From: Flavonifractor sp. An112
Lineage (GTDB): Bacteria > Bacillota > Clostridia > Oscillospirales > Oscillospiraceae
NCBI RefSeq assembly: GCF_002161085.1
Contig: NZ_NFLU01000007.1
Location: 106,098 to 170,097 of the forward strand
DNA length: 64,000 bases
Direction of reading: 5' to 3'
This document shows positions 34,008 through 41,855 of the stretch, piece by piece (position 1 is the stretch's first letter; every line of letters begins with the position of its first letter). The translations under genes were made by a program, and so were the position numbers. The notes under the pieces were generated by a model that was not told the DNA's origin, made no database searches, and saw nothing but the letters and a program-made list of their open reading frames with translations.

Positions 34008-34814
34008 TTGAAAGAATTTTATCAGATCCATGAATTGGCCAAATTGTTCGATCTTTGTCCCGATACCCTGCGCTATTATGAGGAGAAGGGGCTGCTCCAC
34101 CCGGTGCGGGGAGAGAACCGCTACCGGATGTACGGTATCCAGGATGTGTGTACTCTGAATATCATTCGCTCACTGCGGGAGCTGGATCTGCCCACCCGGG
34201 AGATCGGAGCTTATCTGGAGCGGCGGAGCGTAGGGGAGACCCTGGAGCTGCTGGATCGGGAGGAGACGCTGCTCAAGCGTCGGATGGAGGAATTGGAGGC
34301 TGCACGGAAGGAGGCGGCAGAGCGCCGAGCACGGTTGGAGCGCTACCGCATGGTGGAGGCCGGATATGTAGAGCTTGTCCGGGAGCCGGAGCGGCCCTAC
34401 GTCTTTCTGGAAAAGGATTTTATTCTGGAGAAGGAAGTGGACTTCCAGCTCAAGCGGCTGGAGCAGCGGCATCAGGATTACATCCAGGTCATTGGCAGCC
34501 AATGTATGGGGGCCCAGGTGGACGAGGAAAGTCTGAAAAAAGGGATCTTCAATCATTTTTCTCGGGTCTTTTTCCTCACAAGCTCTGGACTGCCCTACGA
34601 TGATATACTGCCCGGAGGTGAATATGCCCGGCTGTACTATCGGGGCGAATATGATCGGATGGAGGAGCATCTGGGAACGCTGCTGACGGGAATCCAGGAG
34701 GCTGGGCGGATACCAGAGGGGGCGCCGCTGGAGCTCTACCGCATCGACGCCCACGACACCAACCGTCCGGAGGAGTACGTCACCGAACTTCAGGTGAGGG
34801 TCTGTGCCCTGTGA
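34008..34814 (+). CDS. MerR family regulator with C-terminal effector domain
   Basis: 268 residues, TTG start 8 nt after GGGAGG. Winged helix at 1-70 (YQIHELAKLFDLCPDTLRYY), coiled-coil dimer helix ~75-120, then a GyrI/BmrR-like ligand domain (~130-268). The layout equals BmrR/TipA-type multidrug sensors. It faces the MATE gene across 75 bp that hold the MerR-type promoter, so it very probably activates the pump when a ligand binds. Confidence 0.85.
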   Translation: MKEFYQIHELAKLFDLCPDTLRYYEEKGLLHPVRGENRYRMYGIQDVCTLNIIRSLRELDLPTREIGAYLERRSVGETLELLDREETLLKRRMEELEAARKEAAERRARLERYRMVEAGYVELVREPERPYVFLEKDFILEKEVDFQLKRLEQRHQDYIQVIGSQCMGAQVDEESLKKGIFNHFSRVFFLTSSGLPYDDILPGGEYARLYYRGEYDRMEEHLGTLLTGIQEAGRIPEGAPLELYRIDAHDTNRPEEYVTELQVRVCAL

Positions 34815-34928
34815 CCCTGGATTTGATATGGTGCCTCAAGGCAGGACAAGAAACTTTTTACAGCAGCAGCACGTCTATGACATGACGGGACTCCCGTCAG
34901 ATGCAGCATTTGGCAGGAGGAGATACAC

Positions 34929-36076
34929 ATGAAAAGAATTGGTACGACTGCTGTTGTCCTAACGATTTTATCTGCAATGTGCTGAGCGGCTGTTCACAGG
35001 CTCAGTCCAATGCCGTGGATACCAACAGTCCCAGCATTGAGACACCATCCCCCACTCCGTTGCAAAGTGAAGTGCCAGCCTCGCCGGAGCCAATGGATGA
35101 GATCTATCCCGTGAGTACCCAGGAGGAGGCAGCTCAGATCCTGGAGCGGGCATATGAAGGATTTGTGCAGGAAGTGACCTTCCGCTTTACGCAGGAAGAT
35201 CTGCCCTTTCAGGAGCGTTCCATTCTGCTCCAGAACGCGTCCAATGAGGTGTTGAGCGCCCGGCCGGAGCTGAAATATGCCTACGCCCCGGAATGTACGG
35301 AAGGAGTGGATGGGACAGTCTGTAAGATTTCGTATATGCCGTATAAACTGGGGTATCCGGACGGCAAACCGGAGGGAGCCGTGGAAATCAATACCCTTGC
35401 GGAATTGGTGAAGGCGGCGGACGCCGCTCTTAGTGAGGAAGAGATTTCTATTGTGATCCGGGACCCGGAGCTGGTGGTGGATGATATGCAGCGGGCCCTG
35501 CAGTTGGCGGGGTATGGCTATATATTGTATACGCTCAACAGCGACGCCACGGCAATCCAAACTTTTCCAAGCGATTCTGAAACGATTGAGCAGAGTGTTG
35601 GGAAGATACAGGAGATCCAGAGTATCGCAAAAGAGACTGCGGCGACAATTCTGACCGATACCATGGATGATGAGGAAAAGCTTAAGGCTATTTATCGCTT
35701 TATTGTGGGAAATACCACATATGACTACCGATATTATCAGAGCCCGGACACGCTGCCCTATGAATCCAGGACAGCTTTCGGACCATTGCAGAACGGAACG
35801 GCCATCTGCGGCGGGTTTTCCTGGGCGTTTCGTGTGCTCTGCGAAGAGGCCGGTATCCCCTGCTGGAACGTCACCGGTACCGGAGCAGGGGAGGAGCATA
35901 TGTGGAATTGCGCTCTGCTGGATGGGGAATACCGCTACTTTGATACGACCTGGGACGCGGGACGCCCGGATGAGAGCCAGTGGAGGTATTTTGGCCGAAC
36001 GGAAGAGGAAATCTCCCAGGATCATTTCTGGGGAATCGGCCAGAAGGAGTTGATACAGGGGCTGACCCAATCATAA
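34929..36076 (+). pseudogene. Transglutaminase-like lipoprotein, signal peptide frameshifted
   Basis: GGAGGAG and ATG 34929 begin a lipoprotein signal (MKRIGTTAVVLTILSAMC) that hits TGA at 34983-34985. The lipobox LSGC and the whole remaining protein continue in another frame, as if one base were missing near 34980. The downstream frame is open for ~365 residues and ends with a transglutaminase core: Cys codon 35807, His codon 35897, Asp codon 35942 (ICGGFSWAF, EEHMWN, YFDTTWDAG). The frame also opens at ATG 34901, but without ribosome site or signal peptide. Either a recent inactivation, phase-variable slippage, or a sequencing error. If intact it would be a membrane-anchored, papain-fold protease or crosslinking enzyme. 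Confidence 0.7.
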
Positions 36077-36147
36077 GATTGGGACAAGGCTTTGCCGTAT
36101 AGGGACAAACATTGTCGGAATACAGTGGGACCATGGAGGTGTGACAA

Positions 36148-36498
36148 ATGATTCCTGCATGGATCCTGCTGCTGCTCAATCAGGTTTTCTTTACGCTTCG
36201 CCTGTCCGGCGGGGGAAACGGCTCCTTTCCCCGCCCGCTGAAAGCGGAAGAGGAACGCCGGTATCTGGAACAGGCTGCTCAGGGCGATCTGGAGGCCCGC
36301 AACAAATTGATCGAGCACAATCTGCGCTTGGTGGCCCACATTGTTAAGAAGTACTATACCCCCAATGGGGATCAGGACGACTTGATTTCTATTGGTACCA
36401 TTGGGCTGATCAAAGGAATTGGTACCTTTAAACCGGATAAAAAAGTACGGCTGGCTACCTATGCGTCCCGCTGCATTGAAAATGCTACACTATCGTAA
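36148..36498 (+). CDS. sigK: Pro-sigma-K, N-terminal part, gene interrupted
   Basis: 116 residues. Hydrophobic pro-sequence ([19 protein letters not shown]), then SFPRPL and the sigma region 1.2/2: [45 protein letters not shown]. This matches sigma-K of Bacillus nearly word for word. After the codons for CIEN the match stops at once and the frame ends in four unrelated codons. The break is at the position where skin elements split sigK in B. subtilis and C. difficile. Regions 2.4-4 (the C-terminal half) are not in this window. GGAGGTG precedes the ATG. Either a programmed interruption repaired by excision in the mother cell, or a broken gene. Confidence 0.82.
   Translation: MIPAWILLLLNQVFFTLRLSGGGNGSFPRPLKAEEERRYLEQAAQGDLEARNKLIEHNLRLVAHIVKKYYTPNGDQDDLISIGTIGLIKGIGTFKPDKKVRLATYASRCIENATLS
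36478..36484 (+). other. sigK break point, candidate attachment core
   Basis: GAAAATG at 36478-36484 is the last sequence agreeing with sigK; the following CTACACTATCG does not encode sigma-K. The skin crossover in B. subtilis is recalled to lie in the same codons (core AATGA). The matching second copy would be expected beside the 3-prime half of sigK outside this window. Confidence 0.5.
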
Positions 36499-36587
36499 CG
36501 GACTTTTTACCCCTTCATGTGGCGGATCGCACCGACTTAAGGGATAAATGGCGTGTGTTTTGCCAACCTACGGAACGCGTGGTAGTC

Positions 36588-37094
36588 ATGACACGCTATG
36601 CTCTCAATGTGGTCAGTTACGCGCCCTTGTATATTCACAGTTTCCGCCTTGTCCAGCCCCACACGCTGGTGGAGGCGGAGAAGTTCAATCTTATCTACAC
36701 AGATCCAACTCAAATCGACAATATAGCGGACAAGCTGCGGTGGTACAGATACCAGCATGGTCTGCTGCAAAGAGATGTGGCAGACTACGCCGGTCTGGAT
36801 CGTAGTACATATTCCGGCTATGAGAATACCCAGCGGGACTACTACCCCATCGAGAAGATGCAGAAGATTGCGGAGCTGTTCGCCGTGCCGGTCACGGATT
36901 TGCTGGACGAGTTTAATTTGTTCCTCTACAATGGTCAGGGACGACAGATTAAAGAAATGCGCCGGCGGCGTCACATGACCCAGGTGGAATATGCCAGGCG
37001 ACTGGGTGTCCCCTTTGGCACGCTGCAAGGGTGGGAGCAGGATCGGGTACAGATCTGCAAGCAGACATGGCGCAGACTGAAAATCAGAGGATAA
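36588..37094 (+). CDS. Tandem-HTH XRE-type regulator
   Basis: 168 residues from ATG 36588; no strong ribosome site is visible, and GTG 36519 is an alternative start. Two helix-turn-helix units follow each other: residues ~45-110 (IADKLRWYRYQHGLLQRDVADYAGL) and ~122-165 (IKEMRRRRHMTQVEYARRLGV). It is the first gene inside the presumed insertion after sigK and ends on a hairpin shared with the convergent small gene. Likely a regulator of the mobile element. Confidence 0.7.
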   Translation: MTRYALNVVSYAPLYIHSFRLVQPHTLVEAEKFNLIYTDPTQIDNIADKLRWYRYQHGLLQRDVADYAGLDRSTYSGYENTQRDYYPIEKMQKIAELFAVPVTDLLDEFNLFLYNGQGRQIKEMRRRRHMTQVEYARRLGVPFGTLQGWEQDRVQICKQTWRRLKIRG

Positions 37095-37097
37095 CAC

Positions 37098-37126
37098 AAA
37101 GGGATGGGGTTATGCCCCATCCCTTT
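37098..37126. terminator. Hairpin between convergent genes
   Basis: A 12-bp perfect stem (AAAGGGATGGGG with its complement, 5-nt loop) overlaps the stop of the minus-strand small gene. The T-runs are short, so termination strength is uncertain. Confidence 0.6.
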
Positions 37127-37292
37127 GCTGATGTATTCGTTTGATTGCCTCAATCAACTCCGCTTTCTGCTCCACGGGGCAGGGCATGGCTTTGATTTGT
37201 TCCATGACTGTCTGCGCATGGACGGCAGCAACTTTCTTAAAAAGTTCTTCCTGCTTTTCCGGAGCTGTCGGATAATGCATGATAACGCCCAA
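37110..37292 (-). CDS. Small protein downstream of the recombinase
   Basis: 60 residues, TTG start about 7 nt after GAGGGG (an ATG lies four codons in). Helical and charged (EKQEELFKKVAAVHAQTVME; IEAIKRIHQQRDGA), no known motif. It lies 37 nt downstream of the tyrosine recombinase stop on the same strand and is probably cotranscribed. A directionality factor for the recombinase would fit size and position, but that is a guess. Confidence 0.55.
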   Translation of the reverse strand: MGVIMHYPTAPEKQEELFKKVAAVHAQTVMEQIKAMPCPVEQKAELIEAIKRIHQQRDGA

Positions 37293-37329
37293 CGCACATC
37301 CCCTCTTTCTTGGTAAGGCAGTATATGCG

Positions 37330-38250
37330 TCAATGCTTGTCCTTCATGTCCTTTGCGGACAGGGAAGCCAGGTAGACATTGGTCACATCCGCCCGTTCGT
37401 GGCCCAGCAGCCGGGACACCGTGAAGTGGGCGTCCAGAGCGCCCATGCCTTTGTCCATCAGTTCCTCATACTTCTCCGCCGCAAAGGTGTGGCGAAGTCC
37501 GTGAAAGGTCAGGGGAGGATCAGATTTTACTTGAATGCTGCTCCGATGCGCTGCGATGAACAGCTGCAGGCGGTGGATGGCCTGGTCGGTGGGCATATCG
37601 TCCGGCACCAGCAACTTGTGGCCCCGCGGGGTGCGCACCAGCTGACGCCGCAGGGCAATGGCGATCTGCTCGTTGATGGGAACCGTGCGGATCTTGCCGC
37701 CCTTGCCCTTGACGGTGACGGCCTGCTCCCGAAGGGCCTGCTCTGCTGCGGCGGTGTCCATGCGGAAACACTCGTGAATGCGGAGCCCGGCGTAACGGGC
37801 CAGGTAGAGAGCCAGAATGTAATCCCAACGCTCCGCGGCCAGGGCCTTGCCCAGCATGTGGTTGAACTCCTCTGTACTCCAGGTACGGTCCACACCGCCG
37901 AAGCGTCGGCGCTCCAGTTCGACTCCCAGTTCGCTGTTGGTGGGCAGCGCATATTTGGGGTTGCTCATTTTGTCGTGGAAGAAGCGAATGGCTGCCAAAT
38001 CCGTTTTTATGGTGGAAGCCGACTTCCCATGTTCCTGTAAATACAGCACATAGCCAACAAGGTGCTTGCCGCTGATGTTGCTCAGTTTCTGAAGGTGGTA
38101 CTCATCAGCCAGATAGCCGCAGAACCGCTTGCACGCCTCGTAATAGCGATCCTTGGTGCGGAAACTGCCCTGACGATTATGGCGGGCTAACTTGTTCAGT
38201 TGGCTCACCAGGGCCAGATAGAGACCCTTGTTTTGAATGGATCGTGTCAT
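37330..38250 (-). CDS. Tyrosine recombinase (integrase)
   Basis: 306 residues from ATG 38250 (AAGGAG 11 nt upstream). The N-terminal SAM-like core-binding domain occupies 10-110. The catalytic domain shows Arg in ARYAGLRIHE, Lys in KGKGGKIRTVPI, H-x-L-R in TFHGLRHTFA, His in LLGHERADVTN and Tyr in NVYLASLS. It lacks the extra N-terminal arm-binding domain of Tn916-type integrases, so it is closer to XerC/D-like or simple element recombinases. Its upstream region on this strand is the long structured RNA. It is the only complete recombinase in the window and the natural candidate for moving the DNA inserted in sigK, although known skin elements use serine recombinases. Confidence 0.85.
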   Translation of the reverse strand: MTRSIQNKGLYLALVSQLNKLARHNRQGSFRTKDRYYEACKRFCGYLADEYHLQKLSNISGKHLVGYVLYLQEHGKSASTIKTDLAAIRFFHDKMSNPKYALPTNSELGVELERRRFGGVDRTWSTEEFNHMLGKALAAERWDYILALYLARYAGLRIHECFRMDTAAAEQALREQAVTVKGKGGKIRTVPINEQIAIALRRQLVRTPRGHKLLVPDDMPTDQAIHRLQLFIAAHRSSIQVKSDPPLTFHGLRHTFAAEKYEELMDKGMGALDAHFTVSRLLGHERADVTNVYLASLSAKDMKDKH

Positions 38251-38284
38251 ATAATAAAGTGCTCCTTTTCTTTCATAAGTAGTT

Positions 38285-39150
38285 CGGATGGGCACAGTTC
38301 GCCCCTTGGCAGAGCCGTCTGTTTCCGCCGGATCTCCAGGAAAATCTTCCTGGAGCCTGGGGGCAATCGCTTCGGAACCCCTTGCAGCAGAGGCGTTTCC
38401 AGGAAGCGAGCCATGAACGGCGAATCTCTGTCTCTTTTTCAGTTGGAACCAGGTCAGTACGAGTGCAGTATGGGGATAGACCCTGCCATCGGAGGGCATT
38501 GCTCCGATGACGACTGCCGACACAACCGCTGAAACTCGGCTGCAAACTGCGGTAAAGAACCACAGCCTGCGTGTGTCTGTTGATCCCTCCGGCTGGGATC
38601 AAGGGAATTGCGTCCTCTTTGCTGCCGAACCGGCACTGTGCCGGAACAAAGAGGGGTGAGCCTGCTGCCACAGGCTCCGAGGTGCAGCCCCCCAAGTCAC
38701 TCCGCACACCTCGACGCGGAGAAGGGAGACGGCCATGTTTTAGGATAAGTTCTTCTGGCACCTTACCGCAGACTGGCAGAGTCTGGGGCAACTCCCAACG
38801 GGAGTGCGGGGCTATGAACGCACAAAAAGAGGGTGCGAAAAGTTCCTTCTGTGCCTGATCTACACAGGCAGTAAACTTTTCGCACCCTCAAACAAGTGCT
38901 CGTATTCTTTCTCATGGCCATCCGAAGAAGTCAACATCTTCGGCGCAGCACCACAGCATCAAAGGAAAAGACAGCCGATGAACATGGTTCCCTTGTTGTC
39001 CACTGAAACGGAGACAACAGCCGTAGGGCATTGCCCTGGCGGAAAACGGCTGAAGCGTACAAACCTAACAGCGTGCGCAATGCGAGATGTCCCTCTCGCT
39101 CACAGATGAATCCTGCCCCGGAGTTCCACCGAGTACGCGCAAAGAATCAA
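38285..39150 (-). ncRNA. Candidate large structured noncoding RNA, about 850 nt
   Basis: No credible gene, but more than a dozen hairpins in series. Examples: 9 bp at 38334-38342/38347-38355; 8 bp at 38487-38494/38502-38509; 7-8 bp around 38580-38602; CCTCTTTG/CAAAGAGG enclosing CCGGCA/TGCCGG near 38614-38653; GAGCCTG/CAGGCTC near 38657-38676; a 16-bp perfect stem 38829-38844/38874-38889; CCGAAGA/TCTTCGG near 38922-38943; TGTTGTC/GACAACA near 38995-39018. The helix 38542-38552/38560-38570 has three A-C mismatches if plus is read, but is an unbroken 11-bp helix with G-U pairs if minus is read, so the RNA is probably minus. A strong minus promoter lies right upstream at 39159-39189. Family not recognised. 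Confidence 0.6.
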
Positions 39151-39158
39151 TAGTAATT

Positions 39159-39189
39159 ATTATATACCACAATATATTGTGTTTGTCAA
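39159..39189 (-). promoter_or_regulatory. Strong promoter with palindromic operator, driving the structured RNA
   Basis: On the minus strand: TTGACA (39189-39184), then TATATAAT; the -10 is TATATA with 17-bp spacing (39166-39161) or TATAAT with 19-bp spacing (39164-39159). The spacer holds the perfect 14-bp palindrome CACAATATATTGTG (39168-39181), a probable repressor site placed inside the promoter. The nearest candidate repressors are the XRE proteins at 39289 and 36588. Confidence 0.7.
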
Positions 39190-39288
39190 TGCAATTTAGC
39201 CATATATATGATGTTGATTGAAAAATTTCTCGACTTCTTTCGACAGAAAATCAAAAGCCGCCTCCACAGCTTATGTGTAGAAGCGGCC

Positions 39289-39498
39289 TCATGCCGGATC
39301 ATCCGGGATATATTTGGCAATGTCTCCGATCTCGCAGGACAGAACGGCACACAGCTTGTTCAAAGTCTTGGTCTCCATATTATCGTTGGCCCGGAGACGG
39401 CGGATGGTTTTACTGTCAATGCCGCATTTTTCTCTCAGCTGATAGGTGGAGACACCCTTTTCCTTCATCAGCACCCATAAATTATCAAATACAATCAT
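39289..39498 (-). CDS. Small XRE-type repressor
   Basis: 69 residues from ATG 39498 (GGGGGA ~8 nt upstream); ATG 39504 is an alternative. One Cro/C1-type HTH: VLMKEKGVSTYQLREKCGID as helices 1-3, then KTLNKLCAVLSCEIGDI as helices 4-5. It faces the SLOG gene across overlapping promoters with twin operators, the classical genetic switch of mobile elements. It also lies upstream, on the same strand, of the structured RNA and recombinase. Confidence 0.78.
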   Translation of the reverse strand: MIVFDNLWVLMKEKGVSTYQLREKCGIDSKTIRRLRANDNMETKTLNKLCAVLSCEIGDIAKYIPDDPA

Positions 39499-39514
39499 CT
39501 GCATTCCCCCATCA

Positions 39515-39570
39515 TTGACACCATACAGTATGGGGGTTATAATCCGCATTATTAAGGGGATATAATCCCC
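39515..39570. promoter_or_regulatory. Divergent promoters with twin operators
   Basis: Plus strand: consensus TTGACA (39515-39520), 17 bp, consensus TATAAT (39538-39543), for the SLOG gene. Two related sites sit on and after the -10: GGGGTTATAATCCGC (39533-39547) and the perfect palindrome GGGGAT-ATA-ATCCCC (39556-39570), 23 bp apart. Minus strand: TTGAGT-N17-TTAATA can serve the XRE gene across the same sites. The XRE product is the obvious binder. Confidence 0.72.
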
Positions 39571-39594
39571 ATACTCAATACGGGAGATGATTTT

Positions 39595-40110
39595 TTGAAG
39601 AAAGCAAGAAAAACCTGTGCGTTCACCGGTCACCGCCCGAAAAAACTTCCCTGGGGCTACAATGAGACAGATGTGCGGTGCGTCGCACTGAAAGTTGCAT
39701 TGGAGCGGCAGATTCGTTCACTGGTTCAAGAGGGGGTGACGGATTTCCTCTCCGGTATGGCCGAAGGAATTGATTTGCTGGCGGCGGAGATTGTCTTGAA
39801 TCTGCGGGCGGAATACCCCTGCATCAAACTGCACTGCATCTTTCCCTATAAGGGGCAGGAAACGGAGTGGCCCGCTGCATCCCAGGCCCGGTATCACGCC
39901 ATTCTGGCGCAGGCGGATTCCGTCATCTATGTCAGCCGGATCTTCCGAAAAAATTGTATGCTGGAACGCAATCACTTTCTGGCCGCCCACTCTGATGTTC
40001 TGCTGGCCATCTATAACGGTGAGTATCGGGGCGGCACAGCGGCGACCATACGCTACGCGCAGAAATTGGGACACAGCGTAATTATCCTTGACCCCAACGA
40101 AATAGATTGA
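39595..40110 (+). CDS. SLOG-fold protein (DUF1273/YpsA-like)
   Basis: 171 residues, TTG start 8 nt after GGGAG. Motifs of the SLOG superfamily: AFTGHRPKKLPWG at the start, FLSGMAEGIDLLAAEIVL near 50, RNHFLAAHSDVLLAIYNGEYRGGTA near 120 (split quote of the ligand loop). Such proteins bind nucleotide-like signals and are frequent in mobile and defence loci. It is expressed from a consensus promoter that the divergent XRE repressor can shut. Function here unknown; stress or phage-linked signalling is possible. Confidence 0.75.
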   Translation: MKKARKTCAFTGHRPKKLPWGYNETDVRCVALKVALERQIRSLVQEGVTDFLSGMAEGIDLLAAEIVLNLRAEYPCIKLHCIFPYKGQETEWPAASQARYHAILAQADSVIYVSRIFRKNCMLERNHFLAAHSDVLLAIYNGEYRGGTAATIRYAQKLGHSVIILDPNEID

Positions 40111-40133
40111 GTGCACTCAAAATTGAAAATCTG

Positions 40134-40186
40134 ACTGAATAGAGTTGTAAAATTTAACTGAATAGAGTATAATGATTTCACTGAAT
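40134..40186 (+). promoter_or_regulatory. Promoter of the ATPase gene with 23-bp-periodic repeats
   Basis: TTGTAA (40145-40150), 17 bp, TATAAT (40168-40173). The 12-mer ACTGAATAGAGT occurs at 40134-40145 and 40157-40168, and its first seven bases again at 40180-40186, exactly 23 bp apart each time. The copies bracket the -35 and -10, as operator repeats would. Confidence 0.62.
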
Positions 40187-40202
40187 CATTGAGGTGACTG
40201 CC

Positions 40203-41480
40203 ATGGACAAACAAATCTATAAGCCCCGCATTATCGATCATCAGGTGGAAGAATATCTGTCGGCCTTCGGTGCCGTCTGCGTGGAGGGGCCGAAATGGTG
40301 CGGCAAGACCTGGACTTCCTCCTATCACAGCCAGAGTGAGATCTATATTGGTGACCCTGCCGGCAACTTTCAGAACCGTCAGTTGGCGGAGTTGTCTCCT
40401 GCTCTGGTGCTGGAGGGAGAGACGCCCCGGCTGATTGACGAGTGGCAGGAAGTACCACCTCTTTGGGACGCGGTGCGCTATAAAGTAGATCAGACAGCGC
40501 AAAAGGGGCAGTTCATCCTCACTGGCTCCGCCACCCCTAACCACAAGGGGATTCTCCACAGCGGCGCGGGACGGATCGCCCGACTGCGGATGCGGCCCAT
40601 GTCCCTGTGGGAATCTGGGGACTCCAGCGGCAAGGTGTCTCTGGAGCAGCTGTGCCAGGGGAAAGTGACCCCCGCCATGACCGGCGAGGTGGATCTGAAA
40701 AAGTTGATCGAACTGATTATTCGGGGCGGTTGGCCGGGAAGTCTGGGCCTGACTTTGGAGCAGGCGGCGCTGCTTCCCGCCCAATACCTGGACGCTGTCA
40801 TCGATGATGATGTGTACCGGATAGACGGCGTGAAGAGGGATACCCAGAAAATGCGCCTGCTGCTGCGCTCTCTGGCCCGGAATGAGAGTACCACCGTCAC
40901 CAATAAAACGCTGATGAAGGACATTAAGGCGGTGGACGACGAGGATATTGACGGCAACACGGTGGCAGCCTACCTGGATGTTTTCAAGAGGCTGTTTATT
41001 ACGGACAATCAGCCGCCCTTCTCGTCGGGCATCCGTTCCTCTGTACGGGTGAAGCAGGCAGAGAAACGGCACTTTGCTGATCCATCCTTGGCCTGCGCCC
41101 TGCTGAAGGCCACACCTGCCAGCCTGTTGGGGGATCTGGAGACTCTGGGCTTCCTCTTTGAGGCTTTGTGCGAGCGGGATCTGCGGATTTATGCCGAGTC
41201 TTTCGGGGCGCAGCTTTACCACTACCAGGACTATAAGAACCAGGAGATCGATGCGGTGGTCGAGTTACCGGACGGCCAGTGGTGTGCATTTGAGATTAAA
41301 CTGGGAGCAAATCAGATTGACGCCGCGGCGGAAAATCTGCTGGAAATTAAAAAGCAAATTGAGGCCGACCCCAAGGGCAAGCCGCCCGTAGTCCTGTGTG
41401 TCCTGTGCGGCATGGCCAATGCGGCCTACCAACGGCCGGACGGGGTATTTGTGCTGCCTGTGACGGCGCTCAAGGATTGA
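40203..41480 (+). CDS. AAA ATPase with DUF4143 nuclease-like C-terminus
   Basis: 425 residues from ATG 40203, 8 nt after GAGG; GTG 40194 is an alternative. N-terminal P-loop VEGPKWCGKTWTS (~25), Walker B region RLIDEWQEVP (~78), sensor FILTGSATP. The DUF4143 part at ~300-425 contains NQEIDAVVEL and CAFEIKLG, the E-D...E-x-K pattern of PD-(D/E)xK nucleases. Such solitary ATPases are widespread in gut anaerobes and archaea; their role is not settled. Toxin/defence or DNA transactions are proposed in general terms. It lies among element genes with its own regulated promoter. Confidence 0.82.
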   Translation: MDKQIYKPRIIDHQVEEYLSAFGAVCVEGPKWCGKTWTSSYHSQSEIYIGDPAGNFQNRQLAELSPALVLEGETPRLIDEWQEVPPLWDAVRYKVDQTAQKGQFILTGSATPNHKGILHSGAGRIARLRMRPMSLWESGDSSGKVSLEQLCQGKVTPAMTGEVDLKKLIELIIRGGWPGSLGLTLEQAALLPAQYLDAVIDDDVYRIDGVKRDTQKMRLLLRSLARNESTTVTNKTLMKDIKAVDDEDIDGNTVAAYLDVFKRLFITDNQPPFSSGIRSSVRVKQAEKRHFADPSLACALLKATPASLLGDLETLGFLFEALCERDLRIYAESFGAQLYHYQDYKNQEIDAVVELPDGQWCAFEIKLGANQIDAAAENLLEIKKQIEADPKGKPPVVLCVLCGMANAAYQRPDGVFVLPVTALKD

Positions 41481-41553
41481 GGATTACGGCTTTGCCAAAA
41501 AGGAATGCAGCGAAGAATCTGTAAGAGAATAGCTGTACAAGGGAGGAACTGCA

Positions 41554-41709
41554 ATGGCCTATGCAGTTTCCTCACTGTTTGCTCCTGTGGGTCGCTGTGC
41601 GGCTTCTTTCGGCGCCGGGTTTACCCTGGATACCTGGGCTCACGTGACCACTTCGGACCAGAAAGCTGCGGTCAACACCATGGGGAAACTTCTCTCCGGC
41701 AGCGTCTGA
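41554..41709 (+). pseudogene. Integrase C-terminal remnant
   Basis: A 51-codon frame after GGGAGG. From about 41611 it reads as the C-terminal end of a Tn916-like tyrosine integrase: AGFTLDTWAHVTTSDQ, then QKAAVNTMGKLLSG before TGA; the Tyr nucleophile position is Trp (TWAHV for TYAHV/TYSHV). The catalytic domain upstream is missing. The first ~18 codons do not match. A footprint of an earlier element, marking the right end of the mobile region. Confidence 0.6.
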
Positions 41710-41821
41710 CTCTCTCCAGAGCGTTCCGGCCCTTTCCACGCATTTTCCCGTATGTGGCATTGTCTGGGGCAACGAAAATTTTCCAGAAACGAAATCACCA
41801 AAAAGCACATAAAAGCAGAAT

Positions 41822-41855
41822 AAAACCGCTGAAATCTTGCGATTTCAGCGGTTTT
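41822..41855. terminator. Bidirectional terminator
   Basis: A perfect 15-bp stem (AAAACCGCTGAAATC with its complement) around TTGC is followed by TTTTTT. It separates the mobile region from the surface-protein locus. Confidence 0.9.

Noticed and set aside
37330..38250. Direct assignment as the sigK excision recombinase
   Set aside because: Known skin elements use large serine recombinases, and neither the second attachment site nor the sigK 3-prime half is visible, so only a possibility is stated.
38273..39109. Open frames of 95-172 codons within the hairpin-rich region
   Set aside because: No ribosome sites, odd composition, and the hairpins run through them; treated as non-coding RNA instead.
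38285..39150. Group II intron as explanation of the structured region
   Set aside because: No domain V-like 34-nt hairpin and no reverse transcriptase frame were found on either strand.
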